Source of the DNA: an uncultured Bacteroidales bacterium | GTDB taxonomy: Bacteria > Bacteroidota > Bacteroidia > Bacteroidales > WCHB1-69 | Direction: 5' to 3' | DNA: 26,516 nt | NCBI GenBank assembly: GCA_946407715.1 | Contig: CAMJPH010000028.1 | Span: 1-26,516, forward strand | Shown here: positions 15,901 to 22,879 of the stretch, one piece after another | How positions within the stretch are numbered: the first letter of the stretch is position 1 | How the letters are laid out: every line of letters begins with the position of its first letter | The notes under the pieces: generated by a model | The model's input: the letters and a program-made list of their open reading frames with translations, nothing else | What the model was told of the DNA's origin: nothing | The model's database searches: none | Translations under genes and position numbers: made by a program

Positions 15901-17013
15901 TTATTTATTATTTCCAACTATGCCACTCTCTTTCAAGCGCTTTTCTATATGGGTAAATATCTTTTTATAGGCAGAACAAAGAAATGTCTTGTGCCTAAAG
16001 TCTCCCGAAGCAAGAAAGCCGTCGTGTAGGCAACCTCCGTGACAAATGTTGTACCACTTGCATTTGGCGCAACCACTTTGAGCGATATACTCTGCCCGCT
16101 TGTATATCTCTGTTTTCTTGATTCTCGGCAAAATCTCCGCAAGTGTTTCCTTGTGCAAATTTCCATAAGAATACTGTAGCAGGTCGTTGTCGCAAAAACG
16201 ACCGCAAGGCATAACGTCTCCAGTTGGAGCCAAGGCAAGGAAGTTATCTTGACAGTTCTCTGAAAACATGCATCCCGTAGGCTTTCTTGTGGCAATATTA
16301 CTGGCTATCTCCACAAAATTGGACTCTGTTATTTTCCCCTTTTGGTCATAAAACCACAAATCGAATAATTCTATTGCCATTTGCGCGTACTCCTCGGGGG
16401 TAATCCCATACTCGTCCATATTATTATGTGCTTCGCCAGAACAAAACAAGGGATTGAACTTGAACCCCATCCCTTCATCTCTCATAAAGTGGTAAAGTTC
16501 AGGAATATGTCCAATATGTTTCTTGCTTCCCACCACAATACAGCCAACACGCAACCCCCGTTGCTTGCATAAGCGATAGTTAGCAATGATGCGCTCAAAA
16601 GTTGGCTCACCTTGAATGTCCACACGCTGTTGATCATGAATTGCTCGTGTTCCATCCAACGAAAAACCCACATGAACATCATATTGTAAGAAAAGGTCTA
16701 TCCATTCATCGTCCACCAAAGACAAATTGGTTTGCATAGAGTTGTGTATCTCATATTCAGCCAACTCCTTCTGCATATAGGCCCAAATCTCGCGGTAGTT
16801 ATCTATGCCCCACAACATCGGTTCCCCTCCGTGCCAGATAATGGTATGTTTTTGACGTGGAGACTCTTGTAACATCAGCTTCAGTTGCATAATTATCCGC
16901 ATTGCAAAGTAAACATCTAACAACTGCGACTGTTGTTTGGTCTCATTGCTCAAATAGCAGTATTTGCAACGAAAGTTGCAGGAATAAGTGGGCTTAATTA
17001 TGAATGTTAGCAT
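15901..17013 (-). CDS. radical SAM/SPASM peptide maturase, candidate RiPP cyclophane-type enzyme
   Basis: The 370-residue enzyme has the radical SAM motif CNFRCKYC (Cys12, 16, 19) that binds the SAM-cleaving 4Fe-4S cluster, HGGEP near residues 61-65, and GFSLDGTRAIHD near 116-127. The C-terminal SPASM region supplies auxiliary-cluster cysteines: two near 248-254, GDVMPCGRFC, CAKCKWYNICHGGC at about 315-328, and a last Cys near 346. This resembles anSME, XyeB/FxsB-type cyclophane synthases and other peptide maturases. It lies 1 nt after a membrane-protein gene, which itself follows a 61-residue peptide with Y-X-D repeats, so a RiPP-modifying role is the best inference. An anSME role is less likely, as no Cys/Ser-type sulfatase substrate is adjacent. 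Confidence 0.88.
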   Translation of the reverse strand: MLTFIIKPTYSCNFRCKYCYLSNETKQQSQLLDVYFAMRIIMQLKLMLQESPRQKHTIIWHGGEPMLWGIDNYREIWAYMQKELAEYEIHNSMQTNLSLVDDEWIDLFLQYDVHVGFSLDGTRAIHDQQRVDIQGEPTFERIIANYRLCKQRGLRVGCIVVGSKKHIGHIPELYHFMRDEGMGFKFNPLFCSGEAHNNMDEYGITPEEYAQMAIELFDLWFYDQKGKITESNFVEIASNIATRKPTGCMFSENCQDNFLALAPTGDVMPCGRFCDNDLLQYSYGNLHKETLAEILPRIKKTEIYKRAEYIAQSGCAKCKWYNICHGGCLHDGFLASGDFRHKTFLCSAYKKIFTHIEKRLKESGIVGNNK

Positions 17014-17014
17014 T

Positions 17015-17509
17015 TTATGATTGATAATCTAAAAGTGAGACTATTTTTTCATCTCTAATTTTCATTGTGAAATCATCAGTCTTTTTAATCTTTCCATACT
17101 GGTTCTGACAGGTTATTACCACATGAATTATTTTGCTATTTTCAAGTATCCTCCTGATATTTTCCTTTCTTTTCTCTTTTGGAATGTTTCTCGAAATAGG
17201 AGAAAAAAGAGGATATAATACATTATCCTGTTTCCCTCGGATGTATGGGAATGTTCTTTGTTCATTATAGCCCGTTGCCTCTCCCTTTTCATCAAGAAAC
17301 TCTACAAAGGCATTGACATTGAACGCTTCTACTTTAGATTCATTATTAAATGATAGATAATATATTTTCTCCCCATCTCTTTCAGAATCTTCGAGTTTCC
17401 GATTTCCTCTTACATTTGCAATGAAAAATTTCCGAATTATTTTTAATTCAATAAAGTAGAAAGCAACACTAGCAAATAGACCAAGTGCAATAGTTGTCAA
17501 ACTATCCAT
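17015..17509 (-). CDS. one-pass membrane protein of unknown function between peptide and radical SAM genes
   Basis: The 164-residue protein starts MDSLTTIALGLFASVAFYFI: a single hydrophobic helix at about residues 5-22, followed by basic residues that favour a cytoplasmic C-terminal part. The soluble part (about 35-155) alternates beta-like and charged segments, including KIYYLSFNNESKVEAFNVNA and IHVVITCQNQYGKI, suggesting a beta-sandwich. I recognise no family. The gene is 17 nt after the repeat peptide and 1 nt before the radical SAM gene, so it is likely part of the same cassette. A role in membrane tethering, delivery or immunity is conceivable but unsupported. Its DNA is strongly AT-rich (18 G/C in the 60 bases from 17341 to 17400). 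Confidence 0.8.
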   Translation of the reverse strand: MDSLTTIALGLFASVAFYFIELKIIRKFFIANVRGNRKLEDSERDGEKIYYLSFNNESKVEAFNVNAFVEFLDEKGEATGYNEQRTFPYIRGKQDNVLYPLFSPISRNIPKEKRKENIRRILENSKIIHVVITCQNQYGKIKKTDDFTMKIRDEKIVSLLDYQS

Positions 17510-17526
17510 AATTCTAAAGTTTTATA

Positions 17527-17712
17527 TCACATAAATGAATAATTGATATTATCTCCATAATCAACATAATCAGAATAATCAGAATAATCGGAGTAATCGG
17601 AGTATTCATCCGAATTATGAAACTGGAAAAAGCCTGTCAGGCAAAGGTTCTGCTTCTCAGCCATTCTTTTCAATATTACTTCCTGAGCATACGTTGTTTC
17701 TTTCGTGTTCAT
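17527..17712 (-). CDS. putative RiPP precursor peptide with six tandem Tyr-X-Asp units
   Basis: The 61-residue peptide has a leader-like N-terminal half (MNTKETTYAQEVILKRMAEK, then QNLCLTGFFQFHN) and a core in which residues 37-54 are six consecutive triplets: Y-S-D four times, then YVD and YGD. It ends NINYSFM. Aromatic-X-Asp triplets are the type of motif modified by three-residue cyclophane-forming radical SAM/SPASM enzymes, and such an enzyme lies two genes downstream. There is one Cys, in the leader, so thioether (sactipeptide-like) cross-links in the core are unlikely. No GG cleavage site is present. The start ATG (17710-17712) has no strong Shine-Dalgarno, as is common here. Precursor status is inference from architecture and neighbours. 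Confidence 0.75.
   Translation of the reverse strand: MNTKETTYAQEVILKRMAEKQNLCLTGFFQFHNSDEYSDYSDYSDYSDYVDYGDNINYSFM
17551..17604 (-). repeat. six 9-nt tandem units encoding Tyr-X-Asp
   Basis: On the coding strand the unit is TA(T/C)-TC(C/T)-GAT, with the last two units carrying GTT and GGA in the middle codon. Units 1-4 encode YSD, unit 5 YVD and unit 6 YGD. Wobble differences between units show the amino-acid pattern is conserved while the DNA drifts, although the repeat could still change copy number by slippage. Confidence 0.9.
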
Positions 17713-17741
17713 ATCCGTATATTTTATTAAAGAAACACTGT

Positions 17742-19622
17742 TTAATCATCCATACGAACGGGACGAACTCTTCGTATCACATTATAATAAGTATTTGATG
17801 TTTGTCCTGTAGTGAAATCCATGTAATAGAGATTTTGGCTACTCCAATATTGGCAATCTGGCCTATCGCCAATATACGGGGCTGAACAATCTGTCACAAA
17901 ACCACCTATTTCATTCCTAGCAGAATACATCTGAGTTAATTGTTCTATAGATGGCACCGTCCATCCTGTATGACCATATAAAGATAAGTTTTGACAATAA
18001 GATATCGCATTACTTTGACTCATCTTATTTCCCGGTTCTGGTGCAACCTTGAATGTGTGTCCTCCATATTCAAAGGAGGGCAGGCAATCATATGGGCCAA
18101 CTGTTTTTTGTTCACCGTATGTAGTACCATTGGCATTAGAGGCGTATGCTCGTATATAATAAGTCGTTGTAGATACAGCCGAAGCAGTAAACTGAGAGGT
18201 GTAGTAACCCATTCCTGTACCATCGGTAGTATGGTTGGAATTATTCAAATCAGGGTATGGTGTTGTTCCATAACATATTCCACGAGCAGTTACAGGATAG
18301 CCCCAGTCAGAACTCACATTTCCTCCTGTAACAACTGTGGTGCCATTAAGTGTCGGACTTGTTGTAGTAACAGATGGTTTGCCGTCCCTCGTGGTGAACG
18401 GCGTTTGTACCTCACTATACGCTGTCCCTTGGCTGTTAGTGGCATATGATCTGACGTAGTACGTAGTGTTGATGGACAATCCTGTCATCGAACCCGTAAA
18501 AGAACCATTACCCACTCCCAAATCTATATGGTTGTCATTAAGTGTTGGATATTGAGCCGTACTCCAAACGAGACCTCTGGCAGTTACAGAATAGCCACCA
18601 TTGTCTGTAACAACGCCACCACATACTGCAGAGTGGGTGGTGATACTAGTAACATCAGCACGTGTCACAACAGGCAGGCCAGTTGCCGTGGTAAAAGACT
18701 TCTGTTCCCCATAAGACGTTCCTCTGCTGTTGGTTGCATACGCACGCACATAATATTGAGTATTTGGGGAAAGACCTGTAATTGTGCCTGAAAAACTGCC
18801 ATTTCCGCTTCCCATACTCCAATGTTCTCCATTTTCGAGAGATGGTGTTTGCGTTAACGACCAGCACACACCTCGATCTGTAACCGAAGCTCCGCCTTCG
18901 TTGGTCACCTCTCCTCCGAATGTAGCAGATGTTGCGGTATAATTTGTCACATTGCTGGTGCTAACCTCAGGTAAATAAACACCAACGGCCCGCACTTCCA
19001 ACTCGTTGCCAGCATTTGCAGATGTAATATGCAAGTATGTTGAATTATCTCCTGGAGACAATTGCTCACGGCTGATAGTTACAATGACTGGTACTGTTTG
19101 ACCCGGAACAATGAGTACACTATCTGGCGTGACTGAAGAAATCCAATCGCAATCGTCAGAAAGTTTGCAATTAATAGCACTTGTTCCTTCATTATGAATA
19201 TTAAATGATTTTGAGGTGACAGATTGCTCTGCGCCGAAATCCAAAAAAGGCAGATCTCCTCCGTTCACATCAGTAATCAACAAAAAGGCAATTGTCTTTT
19301 TCATCTGTACATCTCGACGAAAATTCTTGCCTGCCTCAAGCTCAATAATATAATCATCGTCTTTGTCTGAATAATCAGCCTTTGACAGAAACAGAGAGTA
19401 TTCCCCAGGCTTCAAATCCTGAAACATATAGGTTCCGTCACTGCCTGTCAATGTCGTTTCCCCGCTGGGGCGCAGTTTGACATTGGCGTTCTTTATCGGC
19501 TCACCCGTAGCATAGTCTGTCACGGTTCCATAGATAGTGCCGGTCTCTTCGGGTTTCGTGCATCCTCCTAAAAGTAGCACAATAGAAATGGTCATCAATG
19601 ATATGGAAATCAGTTTCTTCAT
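17742..19622 (-). CDS. large FISUMP lipoprotein with three Fn3-like repeats, paralog of 14625-15890
   Basis: From the ATG at 19620-19622 the product has 626 residues: lipobox LLLGGC (Cys21), carboxypeptidase-regulatory-like domain (GEPIKNANVKLRPSGETT, about 30-95), BACON-like domain (about 100-205) and three Fn3-like repeats (about 206-490). Each repeat has the pattern SVTDRGVCWS ... GNGSFSGTITGL ... YYVRAYATNSRGTSYGE. A C-terminal FISUMP-type domain follows (SFEYGGHTFKVAPEPG to RRVRPVRMDD). It is anchored in the outer or inner membrane by lipid; the ligand is unknown. It differs from its paralog mainly by having three rather than one Fn3-like unit. I prefer this start over one 42 nt upstream because MKKLISI begins a normal signal peptide and leaves 22 nt after the preceding stop. 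Confidence 0.9.
   Translation of the reverse strand: MKKLISISLMTISIVLLLGGCTKPEETGTIYGTVTDYATGEPIKNANVKLRPSGETTLTGSDGTYMFQDLKPGEYSLFLSKADYSDKDDDYIIELEAGKNFRRDVQMKKTIAFLLITDVNGGDLPFLDFGAEQSVTSKSFNIHNEGTSAINCKLSDDCDWISSVTPDSVLIVPGQTVPVIVTISREQLSPGDNSTYLHITSANAGNELEVRAVGVYLPEVSTSNVTNYTATSATFGGEVTNEGGASVTDRGVCWSLTQTPSLENGEHWSMGSGNGSFSGTITGLSPNTQYYVRAYATNSRGTSYGEQKSFTTATGLPVVTRADVTSITTHSAVCGGVVTDNGGYSVTARGLVWSTAQYPTLNDNHIDLGVGNGSFTGSMTGLSINTTYYVRSYATNSQGTAYSEVQTPFTTRDGKPSVTTTSPTLNGTTVVTGGNVSSDWGYPVTARGICYGTTPYPDLNNSNHTTDGTGMGYYTSQFTASAVSTTTYYIRAYASNANGTTYGEQKTVGPYDCLPSFEYGGHTFKVAPEPGNKMSQSNAISYCQNLSLYGHTGWTVPSIEQLTQMYSARNEIGGFVTDCSAPYIGDRPDCQYWSSQNLYYMDFTTGQTSNTYYNVIRRVRPVRMDD
19420..19450. repeat. 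31-nt exact direct repeat, second copy
   Basis: This is identical to 15685-15715 in the paralogous FISUMP lipoprotein gene and in the same orientation. See that entry for the implications. Confidence 0.9.
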
Positions 19623-19644
19623 TGTTCTATAATTTTTGTGAGAA

Positions 19645-21108
19645 TCATTCGTAAACAAATACAACTTCAGCCGGAGTACTCACAAATTGCGGCATACAAT
19701 CACCAACCGGTGCGCCGATGTAAGTGGGGTCGCAAATCACATATTTTCTGCCATTTACCATAAAGTAATAACCTGAAACTTCTTCAGTAAACTGAACAGC
19801 CGTGGCTAAATGGCCTGGAAAATGCAACATAATGACATCCAAGTTTAGCAAATCGTGAACCAAAATAGTGAACAGAATGGAACGGTCTTCACAGTCGGAA
19901 AAGGGGTAAAAGAAGAGTTCGTCGCCAAACAAGGGTCGTTCATAACCGAATTGCTCTTGGTCAGTCCGATATTTGAATGCTGTCTGCACAAAATTCAACA
20001 GAAGGTTAGCCGCTTGTTGTTCTGTTTTTCCTGAAATTTGCTTTTTGAGACTCGGATAAAGATTCCGTTTGATTTTACGGCTCAACGATGCTTTGGCATA
20101 CTCGTTCCATTGGCCTGTGACAGGGTAATTGTTGTAAAACTCAATTAGGTTCTTGTTTGTGGATACTATAGCGGTCGCATCTGGGTAACGACGAGAGGAA
20201 AATGTTTTAGGAGAGGTGGGATTATCCTCAAACCGAGGCTCTGTCTGAATACATAGCGAAGGCGTTTTCTCTCCCTTGAATTTTTCTGTGAAAACATGAC
20301 AGGGACCATCATTCTTATCATCATCCATTAAGTAGAATCTTTCCCCATCAAGATATAAATAAGAATATCCGTACAAATCGTTGGCAAAAGGAATCAAAGC
20401 AACCAATCGTCCGTCACGTCGCGCGACTCTCACTTTATAACCAGACTGAGCCAAAAGGTAGATTTGCATCAGAACGGCCTCATTGGAGCCTTTGCCCAAG
20501 AATTTTTCCGACAATGTTTTGGCCAATTCTATGTATCCCCAGTCGTTCAGCGAAAATTGCTCTCTGTAACGTAAGCAGTCAGCAGCCACTATGTCGAATC
20601 CATTTTCCGACATCCTCTTCCATGCATTTGAGGCGGATGACTCCGATGCATCGGGCAGAGTGAACATCTGATTATATTGCAAATGAACTTCGCAGGGAGT
20701 ATGGTGAAATTGGAAAGAGAATTGCGGCACTTCTTCTTTCTCCGGACGAACTATAGGTTGTACAGGTTGGGGTGTCTCCGCTTTCACAGGCTTGACTACC
20801 TCCTTTACGGGTACAGGTTGAGTAGGAGCCGGTTTTTCATTGTCCTTCACGACAGGTTTAGGCGGGTCTGGCTTCTCGGGATTGGGTTCCGCTGCCCGAA
20901 GTTGGAACGTTTTCCAGTTTGCTTTCATCCGCTCTGCGTATGCCGCGTTTAGTCTGTCCCGGAAATCCGCATACTCCTTCTGGGTGGCACTAACATGCTG
21001 GTTCCACTTTTGCTGCATTTCTTCCCGATGTTTGTCATAATCAGTGTTTTGTCCGAATGACAAGCAAAAGAGCAACGTAAAAATAGAACAGACGACTATC
21101 CGTTTCAT
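19645..21108 (-). CDS. secreted transglutaminase-like (papain-fold) cysteine protein
   Basis: The 487-residue protein has a signal peptide (MKRIVVCSIFTLLFCLSFGQ), a charged helical segment (about 25-75) and a Pro/Val/Lys-rich linker (about 75-130). A C-terminal catalytic-type domain follows. The transglutaminase-like triad is readable: Cys406 in SDCEDRS, His433 in FPGHLATAV and Asp460 in YVICDPTYIG. Members act as proteases, amidases or cross-linking enzymes, in the periplasm or at the surface. Within this operon it could process an envelope protein or, more speculatively, the modified Y-X-D peptide. It lies 4 nt after the small lipoprotein and 22 nt before the FISUMP lipoprotein. Confidence 0.85.
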   Translation of the reverse strand: MKRIVVCSIFTLLFCLSFGQNTDYDKHREEMQQKWNQHVSATQKEYADFRDRLNAAYAERMKANWKTFQLRAAEPNPEKPDPPKPVVKDNEKPAPTQPVPVKEVVKPVKAETPQPVQPIVRPEKEEVPQFSFQFHHTPCEVHLQYNQMFTLPDASESSASNAWKRMSENGFDIVAADCLRYREQFSLNDWGYIELAKTLSEKFLGKGSNEAVLMQIYLLAQSGYKVRVARRDGRLVALIPFANDLYGYSYLYLDGERFYLMDDDKNDGPCHVFTEKFKGEKTPSLCIQTEPRFEDNPTSPKTFSSRRYPDATAIVSTNKNLIEFYNNYPVTGQWNEYAKASLSRKIKRNLYPSLKKQISGKTEQQAANLLLNFVQTAFKYRTDQEQFGYERPLFGDELFFYPFSDCEDRSILFTILVHDLLNLDVIMLHFPGHLATAVQFTEEVSGYYFMVNGRKYVICDPTYIGAPVGDCMPQFVSTPAEVVFVYE

Positions 21109-21112
21109 ATTT

Positions 21113-21460
21113 TCAATTATTTATTTTTTTTAACCGAATAACAGTATTCTGCGTCTCTCCTGAAACCGCAGCTACTGTTACATGATTGGTTTCATATCCG
21201 TCCTTCTGTGCCCAGATATCAAGCTTTGTTGACGCACCTACATTAAGATTCTGAAATAAAAAAGTACCATCTGATCCTGTTGTTTCATTTCTTTGTTCTA
21301 CACCCTTTAAGGTTACAATAACACCTTGCAGAAGCTCATTCGTGCCTTCTTCTACTACAACTCCACTGACAGAACAATAGTTGTTAAATGTCTCAGGGGT
21401 ACATGAAATAAGGAATCCAATTATTACTATTAAACTAAAAAATGTAATTTTTCTAATCAT
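21113..21460 (-). CDS. small lipoprotein with a carboxypeptidase-regulatory-like beta domain
   Basis: From the ATG at 21458-21460 the protein has 115 residues: MIRKITFFSLIVIIGFLISC (lipobox Cys20), then one beta-sandwich domain with the pattern GVVVEEGTNELLQGVIVTLK ... TGSDGTFLFQNL and a C-terminal NTVIRLKKINN. The same TGSDGT-F-FQ-L motif occurs in both FISUMP lipoproteins of this operon, so the three share a domain. A start 18 nt upstream overlaps the previous gene by 14 nt; I chose MIRK because it gives a standard signal peptide and leaves 4 nt between genes. Likely a surface adhesion or scaffolding unit, by inference only. Confidence 0.83.
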   Translation of the reverse strand: MIRKITFFSLIVIIGFLISCTPETFNNYCSVSGVVVEEGTNELLQGVIVTLKGVEQRNETTGSDGTFLFQNLNVGASTKLDIWAQKDGYETNHVTVAAVSGETQNTVIRLKKINN

Positions 21461-21464
21461 ATCT

Positions 21465-22226
21465 TTAAAATTTAACATTTAAGGCAATTCCAGTACAATC
21501 AGCCGAGACATACGGACTAAAAGACAACATTTCTCCATCTTTCACAACGTATGGTCTTCCTTTTGCAACATAACCATCAATAATATTCCATATATATAAA
21601 GCCACAGCTCCCCCAATGCATACATAGCGAGAGACTGCACATACTCTCGTACAATTGGCATAGTATTTTTTTAATGTCTGGTCATAGCTTGGTGTATCTT
21701 CCCACATCCGACGATAGTTCACTCGTAACACTTCTGAGGTTACAATTCCTCCAATAAAAAGTGCCTCTCCTGTGATAAAGGCTACCCCTTTGCCTGTGCT
21801 TCCTTTGTAAATCTGCGCCATACCCGGCACAAACACACGGGCGGAGAAGGGATACTTGTCAGTGGTAGAAATGCTTTCCGGGGTATAGGTGGGATTTTTC
21901 AATGTTTGATATAGAAAATAGCCTATTCCATCTTCATCAAGATATTCCGCAATGTGAGGTGCTTTCATCCAAATGTCATCCATCACACCTACCGTCACAT
22001 GTCGGCGGCGCTCAATCTCTTTCTGCGCCAACTGCCGCATCTTGGTCAAGCCCTGTTCTCCTCGGATAACTACAACTTCCAGATACGACTTATCCAAATC
22101 CTTATGATACCCTGCTGAAGCCCACGTGGGTCTCATCTTGTTCGTTTGGGCGAAACCATGCAATGGAAACGACAGTGAGCATAATAAGCACACTGTCGTT
22201 AAATAAAATACAATCCTCTCTTTCAT
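21465..22226 (-). CDS. DUF5683-like membrane protein with signal peptide
   Basis: The 253-residue protein starts with a signal peptide (MKERIVFYLTTVCLLCSLSF to about HGFAQ). It has an N-terminal soluble part (about 30-125) and a C-terminal membrane part with the FVPGMAQIYKGSTGKGVAFI motif characteristic of DUF5683-type proteins. A second hydrophobic stretch follows (CIGGAVALYIWNIIDGYVAKG). The function of the family is unknown, but it is common in Bacteroidota envelope loci. It begins 2 nt after the preceding LPP20-like gene and is therefore co-transcribed. Confidence 0.8.
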   Translation of the reverse strand: MKERIVFYLTTVCLLCSLSFPLHGFAQTNKMRPTWASAGYHKDLDKSYLEVVVIRGEQGLTKMRQLAQKEIERRRHVTVGVMDDIWMKAPHIAEYLDEDGIGYFLYQTLKNPTYTPESISTTDKYPFSARVFVPGMAQIYKGSTGKGVAFITGEALFIGGIVTSEVLRVNYRRMWEDTPSYDQTLKKYYANCTRVCAVSRYVCIGGAVALYIWNIIDGYVAKGRPYVVKDGEMLSFSPYVSADCTGIALNVKF

Positions 22227-22228
22227 AA

Positions 22229-22849
22229 TTATTCCGAAACATCAAACACTTTGAAAGCAGACTCTCTGAATGCGCTTTCATTCTTTCGCAATTGCTCTCT
22301 CTCGTTTGCAGGGAGATTGCTATCTTTTTCCAAACCGTCAATAATTTTTTCTACAAGTTGAACTTTGCGCACTAAAATGCCAAAATAAACATTCTGATAG
22401 CCACCATCATCCACAGGACCAAATTCACGGCAATCCTCTTCCGTATCGTTCAGTATTTGGTCTATTATTTGCTCGCCAGCACTTTCTATATGGGAAGCCT
22501 CTGTACTTTTCGCATCAATATCCATTTGGTCAAAATAATCTCGAACAACTGCTTTGTATTTGCCTCCAATCTTTGACTTGACCTGCTGACGCAAGCTATT
22601 CAGTTCTTTGTTAAAAAGAAGGGTAAAATCCTTTTCGCCGACTCCACCAGCCTTGATTCTAAAGAAACCACTTGCAGCATAATATTCATTATCGTCATAA
22701 CGTTGGCAGGGTTGGAGGTTTGTGTTTTCTGTGAAATCTTTATCTTTTTCACGATCTCTTAGTCTGTCATTACGCCCATCTCTGTTGCCTTGAGCGAAAA
22801 CCACCTGAGAAAGTATCATACAAATAATAACAACTGATAACTTTTTCAT
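22229..22849 (-). CDS. LPP20-like secreted protein, copy 2
   Basis: The 206-residue product has a signal peptide (MKKLSVVIICMILSQVVFAQ), a short charged segment, then QPCQRYDDNEYYAASGFFRI. That motif resembles the start of LPP20-like domains. Helical sequence follows with RDYFDQMDIDAKSTEASHIE and SAGEQIIDQILND. The gene upstream carries the same blocks (RDYFDQMDINEKSDEAMHIE, SAGERVINTYLND), so the two are tandem paralogs with different N-terminal extensions. Role unknown; LPP20-like proteins are usually periplasmic or outer-membrane components. It is 30 nt after copy 1 and 2 nt before the DUF5683-like gene. Confidence 0.78.
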   Translation of the reverse strand: MKKLSVVIICMILSQVVFAQGNRDGRNDRLRDREKDKDFTENTNLQPCQRYDDNEYYAASGFFRIKAGGVGEKDFTLLFNKELNSLRQQVKSKIGGKYKAVVRDYFDQMDIDAKSTEASHIESAGEQIIDQILNDTEEDCREFGPVDDGGYQNVYFGILVRKVQLVEKIIDGLEKDSNLPANEREQLRKNESAFRESAFKVFDVSE

Positions 22850-22879
22850 CTTTACAATAATTTGGAATTATTAAACGGA

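Noticed and set aside
15901..17013. anaerobic sulfatase-maturating enzyme for the LtaS-like gene
   Set aside because: LtaS-like enzymes use a Thr or Ser nucleophile and need no formylglycine. The two genes are also about 9 kb apart, and the nearest neighbour of the radical SAM gene is the Y-X-D peptide.
17551..17604. CRISPR-like or regulatory tandem repeat
   Set aside because: The units are only 9 nt, contiguous, and in frame within a coding sequence, with no spacers.
17527..17712. sactipeptide or other thioether RiPP
   Set aside because: The only cysteine lies in the leader half (residue 24) and none is in the repeat core, so Cys-based cross-links there are not possible.
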